Shown one piece after another: positions 1 through 5,743 of a DNA stretch of 7,044 nt. The notes beneath the pieces are model-generated. The model searched no databases and was not told where the DNA came from. It saw only the letters and a list, made by a program, of their open reading frames with translations. The stretch is from an uncultured Collinsella sp. (GTDB lineage: Bacteria > Actinomycetota > Coriobacteriia > Coriobacteriales > Coriobacteriaceae), in NCBI GenBank assembly GCA_937958315.1, contig CALFGH010000088.1, positions 1-7,044 on the forward strand, read 5' to 3'. Numbering within the stretch: position 1 is the first letter of the stretch; every line of letters begins with the position of its first letter. The translations under genes and the position numbers were made by a program.

Positions 1-612
1 GTGTGCCTGACACAAAGCCCGCTGTACCTCATGTTGATGGCGGCCATTGCGCTGGTGCTCGTTGCCGTGCGTCCCGTACGCGGGCTGCGCGCGACCTTTG
101 TGCCGGCGCTTGGCGCCGCGGGGCTCGCAGTGGTTTTGGCGCTGCCTGCCCTGCTGCTGGGCGCTTCTGCCGCGGGCGCCATGCTCAAGATCGCGCTCAA
201 GACGTTTATTAATGTGTCGCTGGTACTGGGCGTTTCGTGGACGCTCACCTGGAGCCGCATGTCGGCGGCGCTTAAGATGCTGCACCTGCCCGACGAGGTT
301 ATCTTTACCTTTGATATGGCACTCAAGCATATCGAGGTGCTGGGACGCACGGCGCACGATCTGTGCGAATCGGTCATGCTGCGCAGCGTCGGTTCCGCGC
401 CTGCGGGTTTTTCGCGCACCGACTCGCTGGCGGGTATCATGGGCATGACGTTTATCAAGGCGATGGAATGCAGCCGCGCGATGGACGAGGCCATGCTCTG
501 CCGCGGCTTTGCCGGCGTGTATCCGGCGCCTGCACGGAGCGGCTTTGGCTGGCGCGATGCGGCTTACGCGGCCGTTGTGACGTTGCTCGCCGTGTTGTGC
601 GCGATGTTGTAG
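1..612 (+). CDS. ECF transporter transmembrane (T) component, CbiQ/EcfT family, 5'-truncated
   Basis: This is the membrane coupling subunit of an energy-coupling-factor importer. In this family the T subunit links one or two ABC ATPases to a substrate-binding S protein and transmits ATP-driven movement. The frame is open from the first base, with 203 codons visible to the TAG at 610-612. Family members are usually about 230-270 residues, so the GTG at base 1 is probably an internal valine and the true start lies upstream. Hydrophobic segments lie at about residues 8-25, 33-59, 61-81 and 187-203. The long amphipathic stretch between them carries the two coupling motifs that dock into the ATPases: Leu-Arg-Ser at 127-129 (usually Ala-Arg-Ser) and Cys-Arg-Gly at 167-169 (usually Ala-Arg-Gly). 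An ABC ATPase follows 44 bp downstream, matching the CbiQ-CbiO order. The substrate (cobalt, nickel or a vitamin) cannot be told without the upstream S component. Confidence 0.85.
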   Translation: MCLTQSPLYLMLMAAIALVLVAVRPVRGLRATFVPALGAAGLAVVLALPALLLGASAAGAMLKIALKTFINVSLVLGVSWTLTWSRMSAALKMLHLPDEVIFTFDMALKHIEVLGRTAHDLCESVMLRSVGSAPAGFSRTDSLAGIMGMTFIKAMECSRAMDEAMLCRGFAGVYPAPARSGFGWRDAAYAAVVTLLAVLCAML

Positions 613-656
613 CGCGGACGGTCGAACCGTCGATGTGAGTAGGGAAGGGCGACGTT

Positions 657-1427
657 TTGGCAAACGATACGAATAACGCGATGGGTGTGAGCGGTGTTGC
701 CGGCGCCGAGGTCACGCCGCTCATCGAGTTTCGCGACGTGGTGTTTTCCTATGCGGGTCATACGGTGGTCGACGGCGTTTCATTGCAGGTGAACCGTGGG
801 GAGCTCGTTGCTCTGCTTGGTCCTAACGGCTGCGGCAAGACGACGATCATGCGTCTTATCAACGGCCTTGAGCTTGCGGACGCGGGTGCGTACCTGTTCG
901 ACGGGTATGCGGTCGATGCCGCATATCTCAAGGATTCCGCGACGGCCCAGCGGTTCCATCAGCGCGTGGGCTTTGTGTTCCAAAACGCCGATGCGCAGCT
1001 CTTTTGTGCCACGGTCGGCGAGGAAGTCGCGTTTGGCCCGGCTCAAATGGGGCTGCCGGCAGACGAGCTCGAGCGCCGCGTCCGCGATGCCATGGAGCTG
1101 TTCCAGGTTGCCGATCTTGCCGACGTCTCTCCCTATCAGCTCTCGGGCGGGCAAAAGAAGCGCGTTGCGCTGGCTGCGGTGGTGTCGATGAACCCGGATA
1201 TCCTGGTGCTCGACGAGCCCACCAACGGACTTGACGAGGACTCGTGCGACATCGTGGTCAACTTCTTGCTGACCTACGTCGCGGCGGGTAAGACGGTTTT
1301 GATGAGTACGCATCACCAGGATTTGGTGCGACGCCTGGGCGCCCGCGCCATCTATATCGATCGATATCACCATGTGGTCGAGGCGCCGGTGCCGTCGTAT
1401 GGAACCGAGAGCGGCGCTGCGGAATAG
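657..1427 (+). CDS. ECF transporter ATP-binding (A) component, CbiO/EcfA family
   Basis: This is the cytoplasmic ABC ATPase that powers the ECF importer with the T subunit encoded just upstream. The 256-residue protein is complete and normal in length. All nucleotide-binding motifs are intact: Walker A GPNGCGKTT at 55-63, Q-loop Gln109, signature LSGGQ at 162-166, Walker B ILVLDE at 182-187 with catalytic Glu187, D-loop GLDE at 191-194 and H-loop His219. The stretch at about 105-133 (VFQNADAQLF, then EEVAFGPAQMGLP) is typical of CbiO/EcfA proteins and separates them from other ABC ATPases. I chose the TTG at 657 because AGGGAAGGG at 641-649 sits 7 nt upstream. The in-frame ATG at 681 has no comparable site, and starting there would drop 8 residues that precede the ABC fold. 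Only one ATPase is seen after the T gene, which suits a dedicated Q-O pair, though a second ATPase could lie upstream. The 44-bp gap and same strand imply one operon. Confidence 0.92.
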   Translation: MANDTNNAMGVSGVAGAEVTPLIEFRDVVFSYAGHTVVDGVSLQVNRGELVALLGPNGCGKTTIMRLINGLELADAGAYLFDGYAVDAAYLKDSATAQRFHQRVGFVFQNADAQLFCATVGEEVAFGPAQMGLPADELERRVRDAMELFQVADLADVSPYQLSGGQKKRVALAAVVSMNPDILVLDEPTNGLDEDSCDIVVNFLLTYVAAGKTVLMSTHHQDLVRRLGARAIYIDRYHHVVEAPVPSYGTESGAAE

Positions 1428-1472
1428 TTGCTGCGTAGAGCGTGCGTAGCCGCCCGCGCGACTTTGCCGTGA

Positions 1473-1481
1473 TGGTATAGT
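1473..1481 (+). promoter_or_regulatory. Extended -10 promoter for the phospholipase C-like gene
   Basis: TG-g-TATAGT is an extended -10 element, matching TATAAT at 5 of 6 bases with the TG dinucleotide one base upstream. No recognisable -35 hexamer lies 16-19 bp upstream, which is tolerated with an extended -10. Transcription would start near 1488. The leader would then be only about 7 nt for the ATG at 1495 but about 19 nt for the ATG at 1507, which favours the latter start. Confidence 0.5.
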
Positions 1482-1506
1482 TATCCAGGTTTTTATGGGG
1501 GTGGCT

Positions 1507-2355
1507 ATGCCAAGCTGGAACATTCATATCGCTCAGACGGAGCGTTTGCTGGAGCGCACCGGTGCGCTTGCCAATAGCGTGCGCGACCGCAATGCCTTTT
1601 TGTTTGGCTGCGTGGTTCCGGATATCTTCGTGGGCTATATGGTCCCTGGCATCGCCGATCCCATCCCGTACCGCATTACGCACTTTGCAAAGCCCGAGCC
1701 TATCCCTAAGCCGCGCGAGCACGAGTTCTGGGATACCTATGTGGCGCCGCTGCTTAAAGGTGCACCCGCGGGCGAACCTGCTGAGGCCACCTCGATTGTC
1801 GAGGAGCGCGAGCGACTCAATCGGGTGCATTATCCCCAACGTTACAAGGACGCCGAGCCGGTTGCCGGCCCCGGCGCCTGTGAGTTTTCGCTTGCGTCCG
1901 AAGATGTGGCGCAGTCGCTGCTCGATTTAACACTGGGCGTCTGGTCGCATCTGGTGGCCGATACCGTGTGGAACACCCGCGTGAACCAGTACCTGGAGGC
2001 GCACGGCGGCAAGCCGTGCGAGGAATTCCGCATTAAAAAGCAAGGCGACTTTGACTGGTTTGGCAAGATGCTCGGCATTGTTTCGATTCCGCGCGCGACC
2101 GATCGCCTCTATACTGCGGCGACGCGTTTTGGTCAGTATCCCATCCATAAGGAGTATGTGCTCAAGACCATCGGCGTTATGCACGAGATTGTACGCGAAA
2201 ACCCCGGCGAGCCCGATCATCCGCCGTATCGCTTGCTAACCGAGGAGTTTTTCGATTCAACGTTTACCGAGGTCGTCGAGCTAACCGAGGCGGGATTTGC
2301 CGCCCGTGTCGAATCGCCCGATGTGTCTGCGCTGCCCCTGATTGCTAGCTGCTAG
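1507..2355 (+). CDS. Zinc-dependent phospholipase C family protein
   Basis: This 282-residue protein resembles the zinc-dependent phospholipase C / S1-P1 nuclease fold family (Pfam Zn_dep_PLPC type), whose members bind metal ions through N-terminal Trp/His and scattered His/Asp residues. Visible family features are the N-terminus MPSWNIHI (Trp4, His7), FLFGCVVPDI with Asp39, ITHF with His59, and the helix GVWSHLVADTVW with the H-x3-D pair His148/Asp152. No signal peptide or membrane segment is seen, so a cytoplasmic location is likely and lipid cleavage is unproven. Many bacterial homologues have no known substrate. I chose the ATG at 1507 over the in-frame ATG at 1495: the family typically begins MPxW, the G-run at 1497-1501 sits 5 nt before 1507 as a ribosome site, and the promoter at 1473-1481 leaves almost no leader for 1495. 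The gene lies 79 bp after the ECF ATPase with its own promoter. It ends head-on into the gene on the opposite strand, sharing stop-codon bases. Confidence 0.75.
   Translation: MPSWNIHIAQTERLLERTGALANSVRDRNAFLFGCVVPDIFVGYMVPGIADPIPYRITHFAKPEPIPKPREHEFWDTYVAPLLKGAPAGEPAEATSIVEERERLNRVHYPQRYKDAEPVAGPGACEFSLASEDVAQSLLDLTLGVWSHLVADTVWNTRVNQYLEAHGGKPCEEFRIKKQGDFDWFGKMLGIVSIPRATDRLYTAATRFGQYPIHKEYVLKTIGVMHEIVRENPGEPDHPPYRLLTEEFFDSTFTEVVELTEAGFAARVESPDVSALPLIASC
2352..2355. other. Shared palindromic CTAG forming both convergent stop codons
   Basis: The tetramer CTAG is read as the TAG stop at 2353-2355 on the + strand and as the TAG stop at 2354-2352 on the - strand. The two genes therefore overlap tail to tail by 4 bp, and no terminator fits between them. 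Each transcript must run into the other gene, or stop by a mechanism that needs no hairpin. Confidence 0.9.
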
Positions 2356-3425
2356 CTGGCCGGCCCGGCAGTGAATAGCTCAACCCAATCGACAAGTAGC
2401 TCTTGCCGCAGGGCATCTTCGGCAGTGCGCTCCTGTTTAGTCTTTGGGGTGTAGGGAAGCCCAGCCTTTTTATGGATGAGCTCGGCTATGTGGTTGAAGC
2501 TCTTCTTCTCCTTGATCTGGTCATAGGTAATTTGGATGACGTCGTAGCCCATGCTTGTGAGTGCGGTGGCGCGCTCGGCATCGGAGAGGCTCGCGGCTTC
2601 GCTGTCGTGGGCGGAGCGGCCTTGGCATTCAAGGATGACGCCCATGCTGTCGGTGGCGCTTTCGATGAGGATATCGGCGTAGCAGCAGGTTTTGTCATAC
2701 AGCGAACGCGCGGCTTCGCTGAGCGGGATGTGCGCGTTATTGGTGATGTCGATGCCCAGACCGCCCTCATCGCGGGGGAGCGAGATGAGAATTGACGTCT
2801 GGACTTCAAAGGGCGAGGCGGTCTGTCCTGTCATGCGTTCGGCGGCCCAGCGGAGCTGTTTAACGCCGCGCAGGCCTGCGGCCTGCTTGGCGAACGCGGC
2901 GATTTCCGTTGCGGTAAGAAGCGGCGTGCGCTTCCACAAGTTGGTGTCATTGCCCTTGGTGTCGTTAACTCGCTCCCAGCCGCAGCTGGGCGGAATGAGC
3001 TTAAGCGAAATAGCTTCATCGAGTTGTTGTTGCGTTCGCTCGCAGGGCTTAAACACTGCAAAGGAGCCGCACATCTCGTAGCAAGCCATGAGTAACTGGC
3101 TGCGTGAGACCTGCGTGGCAAGGCTGAGCAGCGTGAACTCCGGGGACGTGACATCAAATCCATGCTCAGTCTGCCTAAACGATCCAGGAGGCGGCTCTTG
3201 GGTTAGCAGACGGCTATGAAATAGCTTTCCGTTCGCGCGCTGTTTTCTTTCGCCCACGAATCTCCAAACTGGTGTGCCGAGCAAGTCTTTAAATACTGGT
3301 TGTTTTGAGTAGTGCACCAAGCGATGGTCATGGTCGGGCGGCAGGATTGCCGGATAGAGTCCCAGTATCTGGGGCGGGATGCGATAGTACTGAAAAGCCG
3401 TGGGTCCGCAGGCAAGAAATGACAT
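2352..3425 (-). CDS. Hypothetical protein with C-terminal DUF559/Vsr-like nuclease-type domain
   Basis: This is a 357-residue protein of unknown function. The C-terminal part (about 200-306) resembles DUF559-type domains of the PD-(D/E)XK/Vsr endonuclease superfamily. It has a helix with SPFEV (Glu207), a strand with Asp251 (YADILIE), then ECQG at 266-269 followed by His273, and Asp282/Arg285, Gly293 and VIQIT at 296-300. DUF559 proteins usually carry E-x-D-G-x-x-H here, so Gln268 replaces the usual Asp and no catalytic Lys is seen. Nuclease activity is therefore doubtful. The middle section SPEFTLLSLA at 94-103, followed by CYEMCG at 115-120, recalls a conserved pattern in a multi-copy Coriobacteriia family. 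That comes from memory and was not checked. No signal peptide or membrane helix is seen. The ATG at 3425 has only a weak upstream GGA-like site, but MSFLACGPTAF looks like a natural N-terminus. By eye its codons are less GC-biased than those of pyk or the ATPase, which fits an accessory gene. Confidence 0.7.
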   Translation of the reverse strand: MSFLACGPTAFQYYRIPPQILGLYPAILPPDHDHRLVHYSKQPVFKDLLGTPVWRFVGERKQRANGKLFHSRLLTQEPPPGSFRQTEHGFDVTSPEFTLLSLATQVSRSQLLMACYEMCGSFAVFKPCERTQQQLDEAISLKLIPPSCGWERVNDTKGNDTNLWKRTPLLTATEIAAFAKQAAGLRGVKQLRWAAERMTGQTASPFEVQTSILISLPRDEGGLGIDITNNAHIPLSEAARSLYDKTCCYADILIESATDSMGVILECQGRSAHDSEAASLSDAERATALTSMGYDVIQITYDQIKEKKSFNHIAELIHKKAGLPYTPKTKQERTAEDALRQELLVDWVELFTAGPAS

Positions 3426-3471
3426 AGCGATCCGATCGTTTGAGCGTAGTTTGGGCTAGAAAAGCTATCGG

Positions 3472-3600
3472 TTTCGGAAGTGCGGGGAAAAAGACAAACA
3501 GGCAAAGCACAAGCGGTATTTGAGCCAACTTTATCAGGGGTTTTGTTGAAATAAAAGGGTTTGTACTCGGAGGTAAGCAATTTTCCCCGCACTTCCGAAA
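3472..3600. repeat. 129-bp element with perfect 20-bp terminal inverted repeats
   Basis: Bases 3472-3491 (TTTCGGAAGTGCGGGGAAAA) are the exact reverse complement of 3581-3600. The match breaks on both sides after 20 bp. The 89-bp interior is AT-richer and contains a second short inverted match, ACAAAC at 3494-3499 with GTTTGT at 3559-3564. No transposase or complete reading frame is inside, and no target-site duplication is obvious at the edges. It could be a miniature mobile or dispersed intergenic repeat, or paired binding sites for a regulator of the adjacent - strand gene. With 89 bp between the arms it is not a simple terminator. Confidence 0.75.
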
Positions 3601-3776
3601 ACCAGGTCGATCTGACTCTTGCTAAAACGATTTATCAGCGTCGGTTAAGGTGTGGGTTTGCCACCGGGCGAACACTTTTAGCGCTTGGGACTTTATTTTT
3701 GGGCCTCGAAGGGTGGATTTCGCACATTTGGTAAAGAAATGAGTGCGTGTTTTGCTGTGCGCCGGCATTGGCACAG

Positions 3777-3813
3777 AAAAAGGGCCCGGAAGGCTTTGCC
3801 TTCCGGGCCCTTT
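3777..3813 (-). terminator. Intrinsic terminator of pyk
   Basis: On the - strand, 28 nt after the pyk stop, AAAGGGCCCGGAAGGC (3813-3798) pairs perfectly over 16 bp with GCCTTCCGGGCCCTTT (3794-3779) around a 3-nt AAA loop. A run of five T at 3781-3777 follows the GC-rich core and overlaps the end of the stem. This is a textbook rho-independent terminator. The opposite strand has only TTT after the stem, so termination of + strand transcripts would be weaker. Confidence 0.93.
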
Positions 3814-3841
3814 GCAATGCAAGCGTGCTTGCAAGTGCGAT

Positions 3842-5302
3842 TTAGCGCACCTGAGCGACGTAAGCAACGTTGGTCGAGGAGACCTTGTCCTCGAGCTGGA
3901 CGCTCATGCGGGGATCGCCGGCGGTAGCGACGGTCAGGTCTCCGGCCTCGACGTAGCCGAGCTCCTTAGCAGTCTCGATCGCCTTGACGATCGTGCCGTT
4001 GACGGTGCCCTGGGTAATCTCGGCCTGGTGCGGGATAACGCCCCAGTACATGATCATCTGCTGGACGGCCCACTCGTGGCGGGAGAACGCGCAGATCGGC
4101 ATGTTGGGACGGAAGTGCGAGATCAGGCGAGCGGTGCGGCCGGTGGTCGTCGGCACGGTGATGCACTTGGCGCCAACGGTGGTAGCCATGTTCACAGCGG
4201 ACATACCCACAACGTTGTTGACAACACGGGTGCCGTGGGCATCGGCCGGAACCTCGAGCGGAGCGTGAGCCGGGAGATACTTCTCGGTCTCGAGAGCAAT
4301 GCTGGCCTGCATCTTGACGGCCTCGACCGGGTACTTACCGGCAGCGGACTCGCCAGAGAGCATAACGGCGTCGGTGCCGTCATAGATGGCGTTAGCAACG
4401 TCGGCAACCTCGGCGCGCGTCGGGCGCGGGTTCTGCTGCATGGAGTCGAGCATCTGCGTAGCGGTGATGACGGGCTTGTAGGCCGCGTTGCACTTGGCGA
4501 TGATCTCCTTCTGGATGTGCGGAACGAGCTCGGGCTTGATCTCGATGCCCAGGTCGCCACGGGCGACCATGATGCCATCGGAAGCCTCGAGGATCTCGTC
4601 GAAGTTCTCGACGCCCAGGGCGCACTCGATCTTCGGGAAGATCGTCACGTGCTCGCCGCCGTTCTCGCGGCAAAGCTCGCGGATGCCGCGGACGGACTCG
4701 CCGTCACGGATGAAGGAAGCGGCGATGTAGTCGATGTTCTCGGTCAGGCCAAAGAGGATGTCCTGACGATCGCGCTCGGTGATGGCGGGCAGCGAGATGT
4801 TGACGTTGGGCATGTTGACGCCCTTGCGCTCGCCGATCAGGCCGTCGTTCTTGACGACGCAGGTCATGTCCTGGCCGTCGACGGACTCGACCTCGAGGGC
4901 AACCAGGCCGTCATCGATCAGGATGAGGGAGCCCTTCTCGACCTCGGAGGGCAGAGCCAGGTAGTCGAGGGAGATGTGCTCAGCGGTGCCGTGGAAATCC
5001 TCGGACGTGGGCTGAGCGGTGACGACGATCTTATCGCCGGTCTTGACGGCAACCTTCTTGCCGTCGACCAGAAGGCCGGTGCGGACCTCGGGGCCCTTGG
5101 TGTCGAGCAGGATGCCGACGGGCATACCGAGCTCCTTGGAAATACGACGGACGCGCTCGATGCGACCGTGGTGCTCGTCGTAGGAGCCGTGCGAGAAGTT
5201 AAAACGGGCGACGTTCATGCCCGCCTTGATCATCTCGCGGATGGTCTCGTCGCTATCGCAGGCGGGACCCATGGTGCATACAATCTTAGTGCGCTTGTAC
5301 AT
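3842..5302 (-). CDS. pyk: Pyruvate kinase
   Basis: The enzyme converts phosphoenolpyruvate and ADP to pyruvate and ATP, the last step of glycolysis, in the cytoplasm, usually as a tetramer. The 486-residue protein is complete and near the usual length, without the C-terminal phosphohistidine extension found in some Firmicutes. Visible landmarks are TKIVCTMGPAC at 5-15, RFNFSHG at 33-39 (Arg33, Asn35 and Ser37 for phosphate and K+ binding), DTKGPEVRTG at 67-76, the catalytic PKIE at 223-226 with Lys224 and Glu226, MVARGDLGIEI at 245-255 with metal-binding Asp250, TATQML at 280-285, and the C-terminal regulatory domain from about 360. Thr68, Lys69, Glu72 and Thr75 match the K+-dependent class (Glu at the rabbit-muscle 117 position). 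The ATG at 5302 is preceded by GGAGGT (5312-5307), 4 nt away. The gene stands alone between a TATAAT promoter and a strong terminator, and its codons are strongly biased to C/G endings, as expected for high expression. Confidence 0.98.
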   Translation of the reverse strand: MYKRTKIVCTMGPACDSDETIREMIKAGMNVARFNFSHGSYDEHHGRIERVRRISKELGMPVGILLDTKGPEVRTGLLVDGKKVAVKTGDKIVVTAQPTSEDFHGTAEHISLDYLALPSEVEKGSLILIDDGLVALEVESVDGQDMTCVVKNDGLIGERKGVNMPNVNISLPAITERDRQDILFGLTENIDYIAASFIRDGESVRGIRELCRENGGEHVTIFPKIECALGVENFDEILEASDGIMVARGDLGIEIKPELVPHIQKEIIAKCNAAYKPVITATQMLDSMQQNPRPTRAEVADVANAIYDGTDAVMLSGESAAGKYPVEAVKMQASIALETEKYLPAHAPLEVPADAHGTRVVNNVVGMSAVNMATTVGAKCITVPTTTGRTARLISHFRPNMPICAFSRHEWAVQQMIMYWGVIPHQAEITQGTVNGTIVKAIETAKELGYVEAGDLTVATAGDPRMSVQLEDKVSSTNVAYVAQVR

Positions 5303-5365
5303 TCAGACCTCCATCTGACATCGTCTTGCGCTGATAGATAAACCATAAGAAATAAAACTGAGTTG

Positions 5366-5371
5366 ATTATA
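5366..5371 (-). promoter_or_regulatory. pyk: -10 element of the pyk promoter
   Basis: On the - strand the sequence is a perfect TATAAT. The best -35 candidates are poor: TGGGGT (5395-5390) at an 18-bp spacer or TTGGGG (5396-5391) at 19 bp. Transcription would begin near 5359, giving a leader of about 57 nt that ends in the strong GGAGGT ribosome site. No operator is evident. Confidence 0.6.
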
Positions 5372-5595
5372 ACGAAATGGCGACCGAATACCCCAAAAAA
5401 TCGACCGTATGCCGAATTAGAAGTTCATTTTTTGCGGAAAAACGGTATATGCAAAAACTTTACCAACTGTTCTAACCGCTGCTATCTGGGCGATATTTCA
5501 GTTTGATGTTGCGCCGAAGAAAAAACGTTTTATCAATGTTGAGCATCACACGGTCTGCACCGTTGCGCCTGTGCCGTGTTTCCAGATGGATTGTT

Positions 5596-5625
5596 TTGGC
5601 TAGACGCGTCGCTTTGGGGTACCAT
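5596..5625 (+). promoter_or_regulatory. Tentative promoter of the P-type ATPase gene
   Basis: TTGGCT at 5596-5601 and TACCAT at 5620-5625, spaced 18 bp apart, are the best -35/-10 pair upstream of the pump gene. Each matches consensus at only four of six positions. It would place the transcript start near 5632, just before the first hairpin of the leader. GGGG at 5616-5619 and CCCC at 5628-5631 flank the -10. If transcription starts further upstream, they could form a third hairpin instead. Confidence 0.35.
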
Positions 5626-5634
5626 AGCCCCACT

Positions 5635-5736
5635 ATCAACTGCCGCTCAGCACGGCAGCCTTGATGAGCCCTTGCCCTTCTCCTGGGAATTATGATCGGG
5701 CATCAATCTGCTGAGTGGCCCGAATCCCAGGAGGGG
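5635..5736 (+). promoter_or_regulatory. Candidate structured RNA leader (kissing hairpins, sequestered ribosome site)
   Basis: Hairpin I: ATCAA-CTGCCG (5635-5645) pairs with CGGCAG (5653-5658) and TTGAT (5661-5665) across a CC bulge, closing a 7-nt loop CTCAGCA (5646-5652). Hairpin II: CTCCTGGGA (5680-5688) pairs perfectly with TCCCAGGAG (5725-5733), extended by two G-U pairs and one C-G pair to 5677/5736. Inside it TCGGGC (5696-5701) pairs with GCCCGA (5718-5723). Its loop contains TGCTGAG (5709-5715), the exact complement of the whole hairpin I loop. The base of hairpin II covers all of GGAGGGG (5730-5736), the ribosome site of the pump gene that starts at 5744. No T-run follows, so control would act on translation rather than termination. 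The pairings are seen directly. The switch role is inference, and I recognise no known riboswitch class. Confidence 0.55.
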
Positions 5737-5743
5737 ACTCTAT

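Larger units (their letters stand above)
3426..3841. other. Gene-free interval between the DUF559-like gene and pyk
   Basis: This 416-bp stretch has no credible coding region. Its GC content is clearly lower than in the flanking genes. It holds a 129-bp inverted-repeat element at 3472-3600, and an unassigned tract at 3601-3776 with short A/T runs and no clear promoter. The pyk terminator follows at 3777-3813, and then a small hairpin GCAAGC-GT-GCTTGC at 3819-3832 just after the pyk stop. I see no convincing -10/-35 pair for the DUF559-like gene. Its promoter may overlap the inverted-repeat element, whose nearer arm ends 46 bp from the start codon. Confidence 0.6.
5303..5743. other. Divergent intergenic region between pyk and the P-type ATPase gene
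   Basis: This 441-bp gap separates two divergently transcribed genes. From the pyk side it holds the pyk ribosome site and TATAAT box, then an AT-rich tract (about 5341-5470) with several runs of A or T that may be bent DNA or binding sites. Next come a potential hairpin with arms ACACGG at 5548-5553 and CCGTGT at 5574-5579, and the 8-bp palindrome GACGCGTC at 5603-5610. A tentative promoter at 5596-5625 and the structured leader of the ATPase gene follow. No protein-coding frame with a ribosome site is apparent. The gap is unusually long for this compact genome style, which suggests regulatory content. Confidence 0.6.

Noticed and set aside
1428..1494. A terminator between the ECF ATPase gene and the phospholipase C-like gene
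   Set aside because: Short GC-rich repeats are present (GCGTAG twice), but no stem followed by a T-run is seen.
780..1523. A 247-codon - strand frame opposite the ECF ATPase
   Set aside because: The + strand frame has every ABC motif intact, and this one has none and no ribosome site.
2358..2365. GGCCGGCC palindrome just past the phospholipase C-like stop codon
   Set aside because: It lies within the coding sequence of the opposite-strand gene and is an ordinary GC-rich palindrome with no T-run, so there is no reason to call it a signal.
3568..3573. GGAGGT ribosome-site-like sequence inside the inverted-repeat element
   Set aside because: No ATG, GTG or TTG follows at a usable distance on the + strand, so it does not mark a small gene.
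3203..3592. A 129-codon - strand frame starting inside the inverted-repeat element and running into the DUF559-like gene
   Set aside because: It overlaps the DUF559-like gene in another frame for more than half its length, has no ribosome site, and its product has no coherent pattern. The part over the element would be translation of repeat DNA.
3743..5341. A 532-codon open frame on the + strand covering all of pyk in antisense
   Set aside because: It is the mirror of pyruvate kinase. Strong C/G bias in the third positions of pyk removes stop codons from the opposite strand. Its product is a low-complexity run of Asp, Gly, Leu, Val and Ala with no domain, and it begins inside the non-coding tract and terminator.
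5635..5736. Considered whether the leader is the Mn2+ yybP-ykoY, NiCo, Mg2+ M-box or mini-ykkC RNA
   Set aside because: I could not find their conserved core motifs (for example GGGGAGUA for yybP-ykoY or ACGR-type loops for mini-ykkC). Recognition by eye is limited, so a covariance-model scan would decide.
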